DNA of 64,000 nucleotides, from the NCBI RefSeq assembly GCF_014649955.1, contig NZ_BMUA01000010.1:124001-188000 (forward strand). The letters are read 5' to 3'. The stretch comes from Streptomyces violascens (GTDB lineage: Bacteria > Actinomycetota > Actinomycetes > Streptomycetales > Streptomycetaceae). This document shows positions 7,890 to 15,308 of this stretch, piece by piece; the stretch's first letter is position 1, and each line of letters starts with the position of its first letter. The notes beneath the pieces were generated by a model. That model was not told where the DNA came from and ran no database searches. It saw only the letters and a list, made by a program, of their open reading frames with translations. The position numbers and the translations under genes are program-made.

Positions 7890-7962
7890 TGGAGCTAAGG
7901 AGAATTGAACTCCTGACCTCCTGCATGCCATGCAGGCGCTCTACCAACTGAGCTATAGCCCC
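7890..7962 (-). tRNA. tRNA-Ala (anticodon GGC), copy 2
   Basis: Base-for-base identical to the tRNA at 6605-6677, including discriminator A and no encoded CCA, with matching 5-nt sequence (ATTGT in plus orientation) at the 3' flank. Own promoter at 8016-8045 and own hairpin terminator at 7856-7883. Confidence 0.95.
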
Positions 7963-8015
7963 GCTGTTCGCCTTGTTTCCGCTTCTTCGGCGGTCCCGCG
8001 CTGCGAACAAGAAGA

Positions 8016-8045
8016 ACTCTAGCCTGTGACCTGCCGGAAAGTGAA
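8016..8045 (-). promoter_or_regulatory. Promoter of tRNA-Ala copy 2
   Basis: Minus-strand TTCACT (8040-8045), 18-nt spacer, TAGAGT (8016-8021), about 53 nt upstream of the mature tRNA 5' end. Confidence 0.5.
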
Positions 8046-8074
8046 ATCCGGCTGTCACCGCCCCTGAGCAGCGG

Positions 8075-8731
8075 TTAGTCGTCGTCGCCGAGGACCGGCT
8101 CGGGCAGCGTTCCGGCGTTGTGCTCGAGCAGGCGCCAGCCGCGGGCGCCCTCGCCGAGGACGGACCAGCAGCAGTTGGTGAGCCCGCCAAGGCCCTCCCA
8201 GTGGTGCGCCTCCAGGCCGAGCAGCCGGCCGATGGTGGTGCGGATGGTGCCGCCGTGACTGACGACGACGAGGGTGCCGCCGTCGGGCAGCTTGTCGGCA
8301 TGGCGCAGCACGACCGGGGCGGCCCGGTCGGCGACCTCGGTCTCCAGCTCGCCGCCGCCCCGGCGCACGGGCTCGCCGCGCTTCCACGCCGCGTACTGCT
8401 CGCCGTACTGGCCGACGATCTCCTCGTGCGTGAGCCCCTGCCAGGCGCCCGCGTACGTCTCGCGCAGGGCCGAGTCGTGCTCGACCGGCAGGCCGGTGAC
8501 GGCCGCCAGCTCGGCGGCGGTGGCAGCGGCCCGCTGAAGGTCGGAGGCGACGATCGCGTCCGGCTTCAGCGCGGCAAGCAGGCGCGCGGCCCGGTGTGCC
8601 TGGCCGATTCCGGTCTCGGTCAGCTCGATGTCCGTGGAGCCCTGGAAGCGGCGCTCCAGGTTCCAGGCCGTCTGGCCGTGCCGCCACAGGACTATCCGGC
8701 GGCCCCGGCCGCCCTTGGTGGTGCTGTTCAG
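8075..8731 (-). CDS. Histidine phosphatase family protein
   Basis: Phosphoglycerate-mutase-like phosphatase, 218 residues. The catalytic RHG signature is in VLWRHGQTAWNLERRFQG at the N-terminus, and the second histidine is in VVVSHGGTIRTT; the ALRETYAGAWQG segment fits the acid/base region. It opens with RRIVLWRHGQT, so the shorter ATG start at 8368 would delete the active site. The frame has no ATG or GTG upstream of that motif, and the best start is CTG at 8731, which overlaps the rsfS stop as CTGA. This implies translational coupling in an operon nadD-LCP-rsfS-phosphatase. Substrate not deducible. Confidence 0.85.
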   Translation of the reverse strand: MNSTTKGGRGRRIVLWRHGQTAWNLERRFQGSTDIELTETGIGQAHRAARLLAALKPDAIVASDLQRAAATAAELAAVTGLPVEHDSALRETYAGAWQGLTHEEIVGQYGEQYAAWKRGEPVRRGGGELETEVADRAAPVVLRHADKLPDGGTLVVVSHGGTIRTTIGRLLGLEAHHWEGLGGLTNCCWSVLGEGARGWRLLEHNAGTLPEPVLGDDD

Positions 8732-9168
8732 CTCAGCTCACCGTCCGCTTCGTCGGCGCCGGTGGTCAGCGCGGCGTGCTCGGCGGCCTTGCCGCGCGTC
8801 TTCATGGCGTCGTCCGGCAGCGGCAGCTCGGGGCAGTCCTTCCACAGCCGCTCCAGGGCGTAGAAGACGCGCTCCTCGCTGTGCTGGACGTGCACGACGA
8901 TGTCGACGTAGTCGAGCAGGATCCAGCGGGCGTCGCGGTCGCCCTCGCGGCGCACCGGCTTGGCGCCGAGCTCCTTGTTGAGGCGCTCCTCGATCTCGTC
9001 GACGATCGACTTGACCTGGCGGTCGTTGGGAGCGGAGGCGAGCAGGAAGGCGTCGGTGATCGACAGCACATCGCTGACGTCGTACGCGATGATGTCGTGC
9101 GCGAGCCGGTCGGCGGCCGCCTGAGCGGCGGCGGTGATGAGCTCGATGGAACGGTCCGTGGCGGTCAC
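8728..9168 (-). CDS. rsfS: Ribosome silencing factor RsfS (Iojap family)
   Basis: A 146-residue cytoplasmic protein that binds ribosomal protein L14 and blocks subunit joining in starved cells. The core Iojap/RsfS domain is clear: DIIAYDVSDVLSITDAFLLAS, NDRQVKSIVDEIEERL, and WILLDYVDIVVHVQHSEERVFYALERLW. The GTG at 9168 (VTATDRSIELI) has GAAAG upstream and matches actinobacterial starts; the frame also opens at 9222. Its stop overlaps the next start by four nt. Linkage of nadD and rsfS is widespread in bacteria; here an LCP-type gene sits between them. Confidence 0.93.
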   Translation of the reverse strand: MTATDRSIELITAAAQAAADRLAHDIIAYDVSDVLSITDAFLLASAPNDRQVKSIVDEIEERLNKELGAKPVRREGDRDARWILLDYVDIVVHVQHSEERVFYALERLWKDCPELPLPDDAMKTRGKAAEHAALTTGADEADGELS

Positions 9169-9260
9169 AAGCAGGCTTTCGTCGGCGGTCAGATCCAATC
9201 GGATCGATTTCCAGGATCTCACGGACCGCCGACAGCCCCGAAAGGATTACCCCGGGCACC

Positions 9261-10943
9261 TCACTGCGGCGCCTTGTAGTCCTTTCCGATGACGACCGAC
9301 ACATCCGCGTTGGCGGCCGCCTTGCCCTGCTTGACCGCGCTGTCCGGCAGGCCGAGGGTCTTGGCGACCTCGACGGCCTTCGCCTTGTTCTTCTCATCCG
9401 CGTACAGGACCTGCGAGGTGGCCTCCGTGCCCGAGTTTCCGGCGTCGACGAACGCATAGCCTCCGTTGATCAGGGCGACCCGTGCGGCCTCCGCGCTCTT
9501 GGGGTTGCCGCCGGCGTTCTTGACACCGACCCGCACCGCCGAGCCCTGGCCGGACCCCCCGCCGCCCAGCTGGCCGCCCAGGACGTCCTTGACCACGCTG
9601 TCACTGGCCTGCTGGCTGAGCGTGCCGTCGGGCTGCACGGGCAGGACCGCCGTCTTGTACGCGCCGATCTTGGCGTGCTCGGCGAGTTTGGCGAGGGAGG
9701 CCCCGAGGTCGCTCTCGGGCAGCGACGGGTCGAGGATCTGCGCGAGCGTCTGGACGGTGATGGTGGCGGCCTTGGGGTCGTCGGAGATCTTGCGCAGCAC
9801 CCCGTACATCACCGCGCCGAACCGCTGGAGCTGCTTGGCCTCGGCCTCGCCGGGGCCGCGGTAGGTGGCGTAGGCGACGGCCATCTGACCGGTGAGCGTC
9901 TGGTCGGCGCCCTTCTTCACCACCGGGTCGCCGCCCTCCTTGGCCCCGGGAACGTCCGCATCCGTAGTGATGTCGATGTTCCCGACGAGGTCGACGAGGT
10001 TCTCCAGGTACGGGGTGTCCAGGCGCCAGGTGCCGGTGATCTTGGTGCCGAGGAGCGTGGAGAGGGAATCCCGGGTGCCCTGCGAGCCGTCCGCGTCCAC
10101 CGACTTGCCCAGGGTGGTGCGGCTGCCGTCGTCATTGGAGACGGCGAGCGAGTTGGGCAGCAGCACTGTAGTGCCCTGTTTGGTGGTCACGTTGTTGACG
10201 AGAAGCGCCGTGGAGGTGCCGCCCGCCTTGGTGTTGTGCAGATGCACCACGATCACGTCGCGCTTCTGCGGGCCGGCCGTGGTGGCGCCGCCCTTCTTGC
10301 TGTCCGAGGACGACGAGAGCCCGGGCAGCTTGCCCGCGAACCAGAGGTAGCCGACACCACCCACCGCGACCAGGGCGAGCGCCACGACGAGCGCGACGAC
10401 GCGGTTGCGGCCGCGCCGCTTGGCCTCCTCGCGGCGTTCGCTGCGGCTCTCGGTGAACTTCAGCCAGTCGATGACGTCTTCGGAGTCCTCGTCGGGCTCC
10501 TCGATGAACGAGAACTGCTCGGTGCGGTAGTCCCGTCCGCCGCTCTCGGCGTGCTCGTCCCGCCGCTGCTGGGGCAGCACGGGCGAGCCCTGCGGCTTCG
10601 GCGCCGGCTCGGGCGCGGGGGGCGTCTGGACGGCCGGCTGCTGCGCGGTGCCGTAGCCGTGCCCGTAGTCCTGCTGCGGGAACTGCTCAGGCTGCTGCTG
10701 GGGGAACTGCTGGGTCTGCTGCGGCTGTTGCTGCGCGTACGGGTCGTACGTCGACTGCTGCGGGACGTACGCCTGGTCGTAGCCGTACCCCTGCTGCTGA
10801 TGCTGCTGGGGTTCCTGGGGCTGCGCATAGGGGTCGTACGCCTGCTGGTGAGGCTGGACCTGCTGGTACACCGGCCGGCCGTACTCGTCGTACCCGACCA
10901 GCTGCACCTGGGGTGCGTACGGGTCGTACTGGCGGTCGTTCAC
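9261..10943 (-). CDS. Degenerate LytR-CpsA-Psr (LCP) protein with LytR_C domain
   Basis: A 560-residue bitopic membrane protein. Residues 1-130 are a Gln/Tyr/Pro-rich cytoplasmic region with repeated YDPYA units; residues ~130-180 are charged. The transmembrane helix is ~182-202. An extracellular LCP-like domain occupies ~225-385 and a LytR_C domain ~465-555. LCP enzymes attach glycopolymers to peptidoglycan using a conserved PRD-type arginine. Here the equivalent strand reads VLLPNSLAV and the later arginine cluster is replaced by YATYRGPGEAEA, so catalysis looks doubtful. By gene order this corresponds to S. coelicolor SCO2578, which I recall being studied as PdtA, a glycopolymer transferase for spore wall. 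GTG start at 10943 is preceded by GAAGG. Lies between rsfS and nadD. Confidence 0.8.
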   Translation of the reverse strand: MNDRQYDPYAPQVQLVGYDEYGRPVYQQVQPHQQAYDPYAQPQEPQQHQQQGYGYDQAYVPQQSTYDPYAQQQPQQTQQFPQQQPEQFPQQDYGHGYGTAQQPAVQTPPAPEPAPKPQGSPVLPQQRRDEHAESGGRDYRTEQFSFIEEPDEDSEDVIDWLKFTESRSERREEAKRRGRNRVVALVVALALVAVGGVGYLWFAGKLPGLSSSSDSKKGGATTAGPQKRDVIVVHLHNTKAGGTSTALLVNNVTTKQGTTVLLPNSLAVSNDDGSRTTLGKSVDADGSQGTRDSLSTLLGTKITGTWRLDTPYLENLVDLVGNIDITTDADVPGAKEGGDPVVKKGADQTLTGQMAVAYATYRGPGEAEAKQLQRFGAVMYGVLRKISDDPKAATITVQTLAQILDPSLPESDLGASLAKLAEHAKIGAYKTAVLPVQPDGTLSQQASDSVVKDVLGGQLGGGGSGQGSAVRVGVKNAGGNPKSAEAARVALINGGYAFVDAGNSGTEATSQVLYADEKNKAKAVEVAKTLGLPDSAVKQGKAAANADVSVVIGKDYKAPQ

Positions 10944-10989
10944 CGGTGGCCTTCTCTCACTCGCCGACGTACAGGCGGTACGGCTGGAC

Positions 10990-11607
10990 TCACTCGCCGC
11001 GATACAGCTGGCGCTTGTCGATGTAGCGCACCACACCGTCCGGAACCAGATACCAGACCGGGTCGCCCTGCGCGACTCTCGCCCGGCAATCGGTCGAGGA
11101 GATCGCCAGCGCGGGCACCTCCACCAGGGAGACCCCGCCCTCGGGCAGCCCGTCGTCCGTCAGTACGTGGCCGGGCCGGGTCACGCCGATGAAGTGGGCC
11201 AGCGAGAACAGTTCCTCGGCGTCCCGCCAGGTGAGGATCTGACCGAGCGCGTCGGCGCCGGTGATGAAGAAGAGGTCCGCGTCGCTGTTGCGGTCGCGCA
11301 GATCCCGCAGGGTGTCGATGGTGTACGTCGCGCCGCCGCGGTCGATGTCGATGCGGCTGACGGAGAACTGCGGGTTGGACGCGGTGGCGATGACCGTCAT
11401 CAGATAGCGGTCCTCGGCCGGGGAGACCAGCTTGTGGCTCTTCTGCCACGGCTGCCCGGTCGGTACGAAGACGACCTCGTCCAGATGGAACTGCGAGGCC
11501 ACCTCACTGGCGGCCACGAGGTGTCCGTGATGGATCGGGTCAAACGTTCCGCCCATCACACCGATGCGTCGCTTCACCGGACCGGTAGGCACTTCCTGCT
11601 CTCCCAT
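10990..11607 (-). CDS. nadD: Nicotinate-nucleotide adenylyltransferase
   Basis: Converts nicotinate mononucleotide and ATP to nicotinate adenine dinucleotide in NAD synthesis. The 205-residue protein has the nucleotidyltransferase signature GGTFDPIHHGHL at residues 19-30 and the C-terminal ISSTDCRARV motif (the ISSTxxR family signature). ATG at 11607 gives MGEQEVPTGPVKRRIGVMGG, the normal length. It is the first gene of the leftward nadD-LCP-rsfS-phosphatase run. Confidence 0.95.
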   Translation of the reverse strand: MGEQEVPTGPVKRRIGVMGGTFDPIHHGHLVAASEVASQFHLDEVVFVPTGQPWQKSHKLVSPAEDRYLMTVIATASNPQFSVSRIDIDRGGATYTIDTLRDLRDRNSDADLFFITGADALGQILTWRDAEELFSLAHFIGVTRPGHVLTDDGLPEGGVSLVEVPALAISSTDCRARVAQGDPVWYLVPDGVVRYIDKRQLYRGE

Positions 11608-11645
11608 GCGTGCAGAGCCTACTGGCCCGGCTTTTCGGCCCCGAC

Positions 11646-11807
11646 TCAGCGGTCGCGGTTGAAGCGGGTGGTGACCCAGAGCAGGAGAAGCAGGATGACC
11701 AGCGCGCCGCCACCCGTCATCCAGGGCTGCAGGCTTTCGTGGTTGCCACCGTGCTCGGCGCCTTCGGCGAGCGTGACCAGGTTGGCGGCGGTGCTGTGGA
11801 GGCTCAT
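11646..11807 (-). CDS. 53-residue single-helix membrane protein
   Basis: Small ORF upstream of nadD on the same strand. Residues 30-46 form one hydrophobic helix (MTGGGALVILLLLLWVTT), followed by a basic tail RFNRDR and preceded by a polar, His/Glu-containing N-terminus. Spacing to nadD is 38 nt. It has normal Streptomyces coding bias. No family name; likely membrane-associated with the basic tail inside. A second 53-residue single-helix protein lies directly upstream at 11889-12050. Confidence 0.5.
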   Translation of the reverse strand: MSLHSTAANLVTLAEGAEHGGNHESLQPWMTGGGALVILLLLLWVTTRFNRDR

Positions 11808-11888
11808 CTTCGGCAGGACCTATCCGGGAGTCGGGGCGGAGACTTCGCCCACATCGTATGCGGGCGGTCCGGGCACGCTCACGCCGAC

Positions 11889-12050
11889 TCAGTCGTTCTT
11901 GTTGTCGTCGCCACCGTTCGAGCGGTATCCGCGCAGCAGGAACCAGGCCAGCAGGCCCGCTCCGACCATGGAGCCGAGCAGCAGGATCCGCAGCAGTGCG
12001 CCCGGCCCCTGGCCGGATGCGGCAGCGAGAGCGGTGACGACGTCCGGCAT
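11889..12050 (-). CDS. 53-residue single-helix membrane protein
   Basis: Start ATG at 12050 (MPDVVTALAA) has a strong GAGGAG Shine-Dalgarno; the longer frame to 12101 lacks one. Residues 19-40 form a hydrophobic helix (LLRILLLGSMVGAGLLAWFLLRG), and the tail YRSNGGDDNKND is highly polar. It is the same length and topology as the small gene just downstream, although the sequences are not obviously alike. It is divergent from the M48 protease gene, sharing a 110-bp upstream region. Confidence 0.6.
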   Translation of the reverse strand: MPDVVTALAAASGQGPGALLRILLLGSMVGAGLLAWFLLRGYRSNGGDDNKND

Positions 12051-12067
12051 GGCAGGTCTCCTCGAAG

Positions 12068-12076
12068 TTATCCACA
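12068..12076 (+). other. DnaA-box-like nonamer TTATCCACA
   Basis: Exact match to the E. coli DnaA-box consensus in the 110-bp divergent region between the small membrane gene and the M48 protease gene. Single copy with no clustering, so it could be a regulatory DnaA site or chance. Confidence 0.3.
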
Positions 12077-12160
12077 GGCCCCCGGGCCACGGTAACCCCA
12101 CCGCCTAATGTGGATGTCGTCAGGGGGACGAGCCGACGACTCGAACGACAGGGGGCACCC

Positions 12161-13267
12161 ATGACCGAGGACATCAACGACAACGTGCCGAGCAGGCAGC
12201 GGCGCAGGTTCCCCGGGATCTCCTCCCGGGCCTACGAACACCCCGCCGACCGCTCGGCGCTGGTCGCGCTGCGCAAGCTGACCGGCTTCGACACCGTCTT
12301 CAAGGCCCTGAGCGGGCTGCTGCCCGAGCGCAGCCTCAGGCTGCTGTTCCTGTCCGACTCGGTACGGGTGAGCGACGCCCAGTTCGCCCACCTCAACGCC
12401 ATGCTGCGGGACGCCTGTTACATCCTGGACCTGGAGAAGGTCCCCCCGATGTACGTCACGCAGAATCCGCAGCCCAACGCGATGTGCATCGGTCTCGACG
12501 AGCCGATCATCGTGGTGACGACGGGCCTCGTGGAACTGCTCGACGAGGAGGAGATGCGCGCCGTCGTCGGCCACGAGGTGGGCCACGCCCTCTCCGGCCA
12601 CTCCGTGTACCGCACGATCCTGCTCTTCCTCACCAACCTCGCGCTGAAGGTGGCCTGGATCCCGCTGGGCAACGTCGCGATCATGGCGATCGTCACGGCG
12701 CTGCGCGAATGGTTCCGCAAGTCGGAGCTGTCCGCGGACCGGGCGGGGCTGCTGGTGGGCCAGGATCTGCAGGCCTCGATGCGGGGGCTGATGAAGATAG
12801 CGGGCGGCAACCACCTGCACGAGATGAACGTGGACGCGTTCCTGGAGCAGGCCGAGGAGTACGAGGCCGGGGGCGACCTGCGCGACTCTGTGCTGAAGAT
12901 CCTCAACGTGCTGCCCCGCTCGCACCCGTTCACCACGGTGCGCGCGGCCGAGCTGAAGAAGTGGTCGGAAACCCGCGACTACCAGCGGATCATGGACGGT
13001 CACTACCCCCGCCGCGACGAGGACAAGGACACCTCGGTGACCGACTCCTTCCGCGAGTCCGCGGCCTCGTACGCCGACGCGGTCAAGAGCAGCAAGGACC
13101 CGCTGATGAAGCTCGTCGGCGACATCGCGGGCGGCACGGCGGACCTGGGCGGCAAGCTGCGCGACAAGTTCACGGGCACGGGTGCGCGCCCCTCGGACAA
13201 GGCGGCCGGACCGGACACGGAGCCGACCGACGGCAAGCCGGAGCAGAACGGCAACGGGGAGGGCTGA
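12161..13267 (+). CDS. M48-family zinc metalloprotease
   Basis: A 368-residue protease related to HtpX/Ste24. The zinc site HEVGH is at residues 138-142 (VVGHEVGHALSGHS), and the third ligand is the Glu in SELSADRAG near 188. It has one or two hydrophobic segments around 145-185 but no N-terminal membrane pair like HtpX. The C-terminal ~120 residues are polar, charged and probably disordered. ATG at 12161 follows GGGGG six nt away. Convergent with the gene at 13300 and divergent from the small membrane gene. It probably degrades membrane-associated proteins; the target is unknown. Confidence 0.85.
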   Translation: MTEDINDNVPSRQRRRFPGISSRAYEHPADRSALVALRKLTGFDTVFKALSGLLPERSLRLLFLSDSVRVSDAQFAHLNAMLRDACYILDLEKVPPMYVTQNPQPNAMCIGLDEPIIVVTTGLVELLDEEEMRAVVGHEVGHALSGHSVYRTILLFLTNLALKVAWIPLGNVAIMAIVTALREWFRKSELSADRAGLLVGQDLQASMRGLMKIAGGNHLHEMNVDAFLEQAEEYEAGGDLRDSVLKILNVLPRSHPFTTVRAAELKKWSETRDYQRIMDGHYPRRDEDKDTSVTDSFRESAASYADAVKSSKDPLMKLVGDIAGGTADLGGKLRDKFTGTGARPSDKAAGPDTEPTDGKPEQNGNGEG

Positions 13268-13299
13268 GGAGGAGGACCGAGGAAGAAGACCGAGCCGGA

Positions 13300-14382
13300 T
13301 CAGCCGGCCGCGGGGGACGGCTGGGCTCCGGCGGCCAGCGTGCCGCAGACGGACTCGGGGGCGGGACCGATCGCGTACGGGTCGGTGGCGGCCGGGCTCT
13401 GCGCGCTCGCCCGCTCCCCGGCGAGGAGCGGCCGCATCTGGGCCGCGACGTCGGCGGAGCAGGCCTGCGGCCCGGCCTCGACCGTGCTGGCCTGCAGTTC
13501 CGTACGGTTCAGCCGCAGGTCATCGCGGTCGAGCCGGAAGTGCAGCTCGCGGCGGACGGTGAACAGCGAGGCGTCGGTGGTGTGCGGGCCGTTCCCCGCC
13601 GGGTGCAGGGCGTAGACGAAGACATAGTCGGTGGCGACGTCCAGTGCGTCCGGCCCGGACTCCGCGTAGCTCATCGAGCCCTGGACACGGATCTGGGGGT
13701 CGGCCAGGACCACCTTGGCCGGATCGAAGCGCACCAGCCAGCCGGTGGCGGAGTGCCGGCCGTCGTCGACCGGGGCGGCCACGCTCTGGTCGAACTGGGA
13801 CATCAGATCGGGGTCGAGCAGCACCCGGATCTGACGGACCGGGCCGCCGGCCAGCACATCGGGGTCCAGGGACGACTTGACCAGGTAGTCCTTGGCGATG
13901 GACAGGGCGTTCATCACCTGCGCCTCGGAGAAGTGCTCGGTCCTGGTGGCCGAGGGCAGGTTGATCCCGGAGCCGCCGATCCGGAACGCGGCGGCCGGAC
14001 TGTGCGCGAAGAGCTGCTCCGCGTCGCCGCCCGGCACCGGGCCCTGCGGGGCCAGCGGGATCACGGTCATCCGCAGCGGCTCGGGGTGGCTGGTGGACGG
14101 CGGCTGGTACGGGTGCCGGATGCCCATGTAGATGGCGGTACTGAACGCGATGAGGAGGAGCAGCACCAGCGCGACGGCGGGTTTGGAGGAAGCCCTGAGG
14201 GACCAGCTCGGACGGGACCGTACGGCTCGCGCGTGCTCGCGCATGCGCTCCTGCGCGGAGAACTCCTGAAGGCGGGCAGCACGGACGAACGATTCGTCGA
14301 AGACGACGGACCGGTACTCGTCGTCACCACCGCCGGGGAGGCCCTCCGGTGTCCCCTCGGGTGGCTCTCCACGCCCTGCCAT
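13300..14382 (-). CDS. Single-pass membrane protein with SVVFDE N-terminal motif
   Basis: A 360-residue protein. A short acidic N-terminus carries DDEYRSVVFDESFVRAA at ~21-37, a cytoplasmic basic stretch follows, and one helix lies at ~68-88 (PAVALVLLLLIAFSTAIYMGI). The large outside domain of ~265 residues has two Cys (QACSAD, ESVCGT) that could form a disulfide. The extracytoplasmic domain has no match I recognise. It shares the N-terminal motif with the neighbour at 14553-15239 on the same strand, and the two are 170 bp apart. The pair lies upstream of cell-wall genes in this segment, and I infer an envelope role only from context. Confidence 0.7.
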   Translation of the reverse strand: MAGRGEPPEGTPEGLPGGGDDEYRSVVFDESFVRAARLQEFSAQERMREHARAVRSRPSWSLRASSKPAVALVLLLLIAFSTAIYMGIRHPYQPPSTSHPEPLRMTVIPLAPQGPVPGGDAEQLFAHSPAAAFRIGGSGINLPSATRTEHFSEAQVMNALSIAKDYLVKSSLDPDVLAGGPVRQIRVLLDPDLMSQFDQSVAAPVDDGRHSATGWLVRFDPAKVVLADPQIRVQGSMSYAESGPDALDVATDYVFVYALHPAGNGPHTTDASLFTVRRELHFRLDRDDLRLNRTELQASTVEAGPQACSADVAAQMRPLLAGERASAQSPAATDPYAIGPAPESVCGTLAAGAQPSPAAG

Positions 14383-14552
14383 ACCTTCAGGGTAGGTCTG
14401 GTGAGGGAAACGTAAACGCGCTGGTACACGACAACTTCCGACGAGTTTCCACGGTGGCGTTCAGGCGCTGCTCAGGGGGTGGGCGGGGGAAGGGGAGGGT
14501 GGGCGGGGGGGAGGGGCCCCACCCCCAGTGCCCCGACAGAAACCCGCCCCCC

Positions 14553-15239
14553 CTAAGGCACCCGAGGCGCAGCAGAGACCGCCGGTCCTTCGAAAGCGGC
14601 CGAGGCCGAAGCCGAGACCGCTGGTACCAGGGGCATGCCGTTCGTGCCCGGGCCAGGGCCTACGCCTTTGCCCAGGCCTCCGGCGTTCGACGAGGGCCCT
14701 CCCACGGCCGGTCCCGCCGCGTTCGTCGGGTTGTCGACGTTGCTCGTGGCGGGGGGCGGGGCCTTGTCCTCGTGGTCGGAGGTGGCGCCTCGGTAGACGG
14801 CGGAGAAGGCCAGGGCGACCATGCCGATGCCCATCACCACGGCGAGCAGCCAGGCGATGGGGCGGTGCCAGCGGGCCCGGCCCCGGTAGGGGCGCAGGGC
14901 GCCGCCGTGGCGCCCGTAGGGGCCCGCTTCGGCGCCGCCGGACAGGCCGGGGCCGCCGAGGTCGTCCGGGTCGCGGCCGGGGCGGTAGGGGTCGTAGCCG
15001 TCGTCGTAGAGCTCGTCGTCGGGGGCTCCGGCGCCCGCGCGGGCGCGAGCCGCCTCCGCCTCGGCACGGGCCTGGGCGGCGGCGAGCAGTCGCTCTACGG
15101 CACTGGGTTCGTGGATCTCGGCGGCGCGTACGAAGTCCTCGTCGAACACCACGGAGGCGAAGTCGTCGTCCGCGCCCCCGTGGTCGTCGTCGGGCTCCCG
15201 GCCGTCCGGAAACGGCCCGCCCCCTACGTCGTCCGGCAC
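14553..15239 (-). CDS. Single-pass membrane protein with SVVFDE N-terminal motif
   Basis: A 228-residue protein from GTG at 15239. The acidic N-terminus has SVVFDEDFVRAA at 29-40 followed by IHEPSAVERLLAA, clearly related to the upstream paralogue (LQEFSAQERM). An Ala/Arg/Glu helix and a Gly/Asp/Tyr/Pro linker follow, then a membrane helix at ~125-148. The outside tail is low-complexity, rich in Gly, Pro, Asn, Ala and Ser, with no folded domain visible. It corresponds in position to S. coelicolor SCO2584, which I recall as an interactor of the Mre system; that link should be checked. Downstream on the same strand is 13300-14382. Confidence 0.7.
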   Translation of the reverse strand: MPDDVGGGPFPDGREPDDDHGGADDDFASVVFDEDFVRAAEIHEPSAVERLLAAAQARAEAEAARARAGAGAPDDELYDDGYDPYRPGRDPDDLGGPGLSGGAEAGPYGRHGGALRPYRGRARWHRPIAWLLAVVMGIGMVALAFSAVYRGATSDHEDKAPPPATSNVDNPTNAAGPAVGGPSSNAGGLGKGVGPGPGTNGMPLVPAVSASASAAFEGPAVSAAPRVP

Positions 15240-15308
15240 CCGTTCAGAGTATCCCCGGCCGGTCTTTTTGGGCAGGGAGTGGCCGAACTCCGCCTACCGG
15301 AGAGACAG

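Noticed and set aside
6605..7962. Genomic island integrated at tRNA-Ala
   Set aside because: Both tRNAs are complete, but no integrase, direct repeat beyond the tRNAs, or phage-like genes lie between them.
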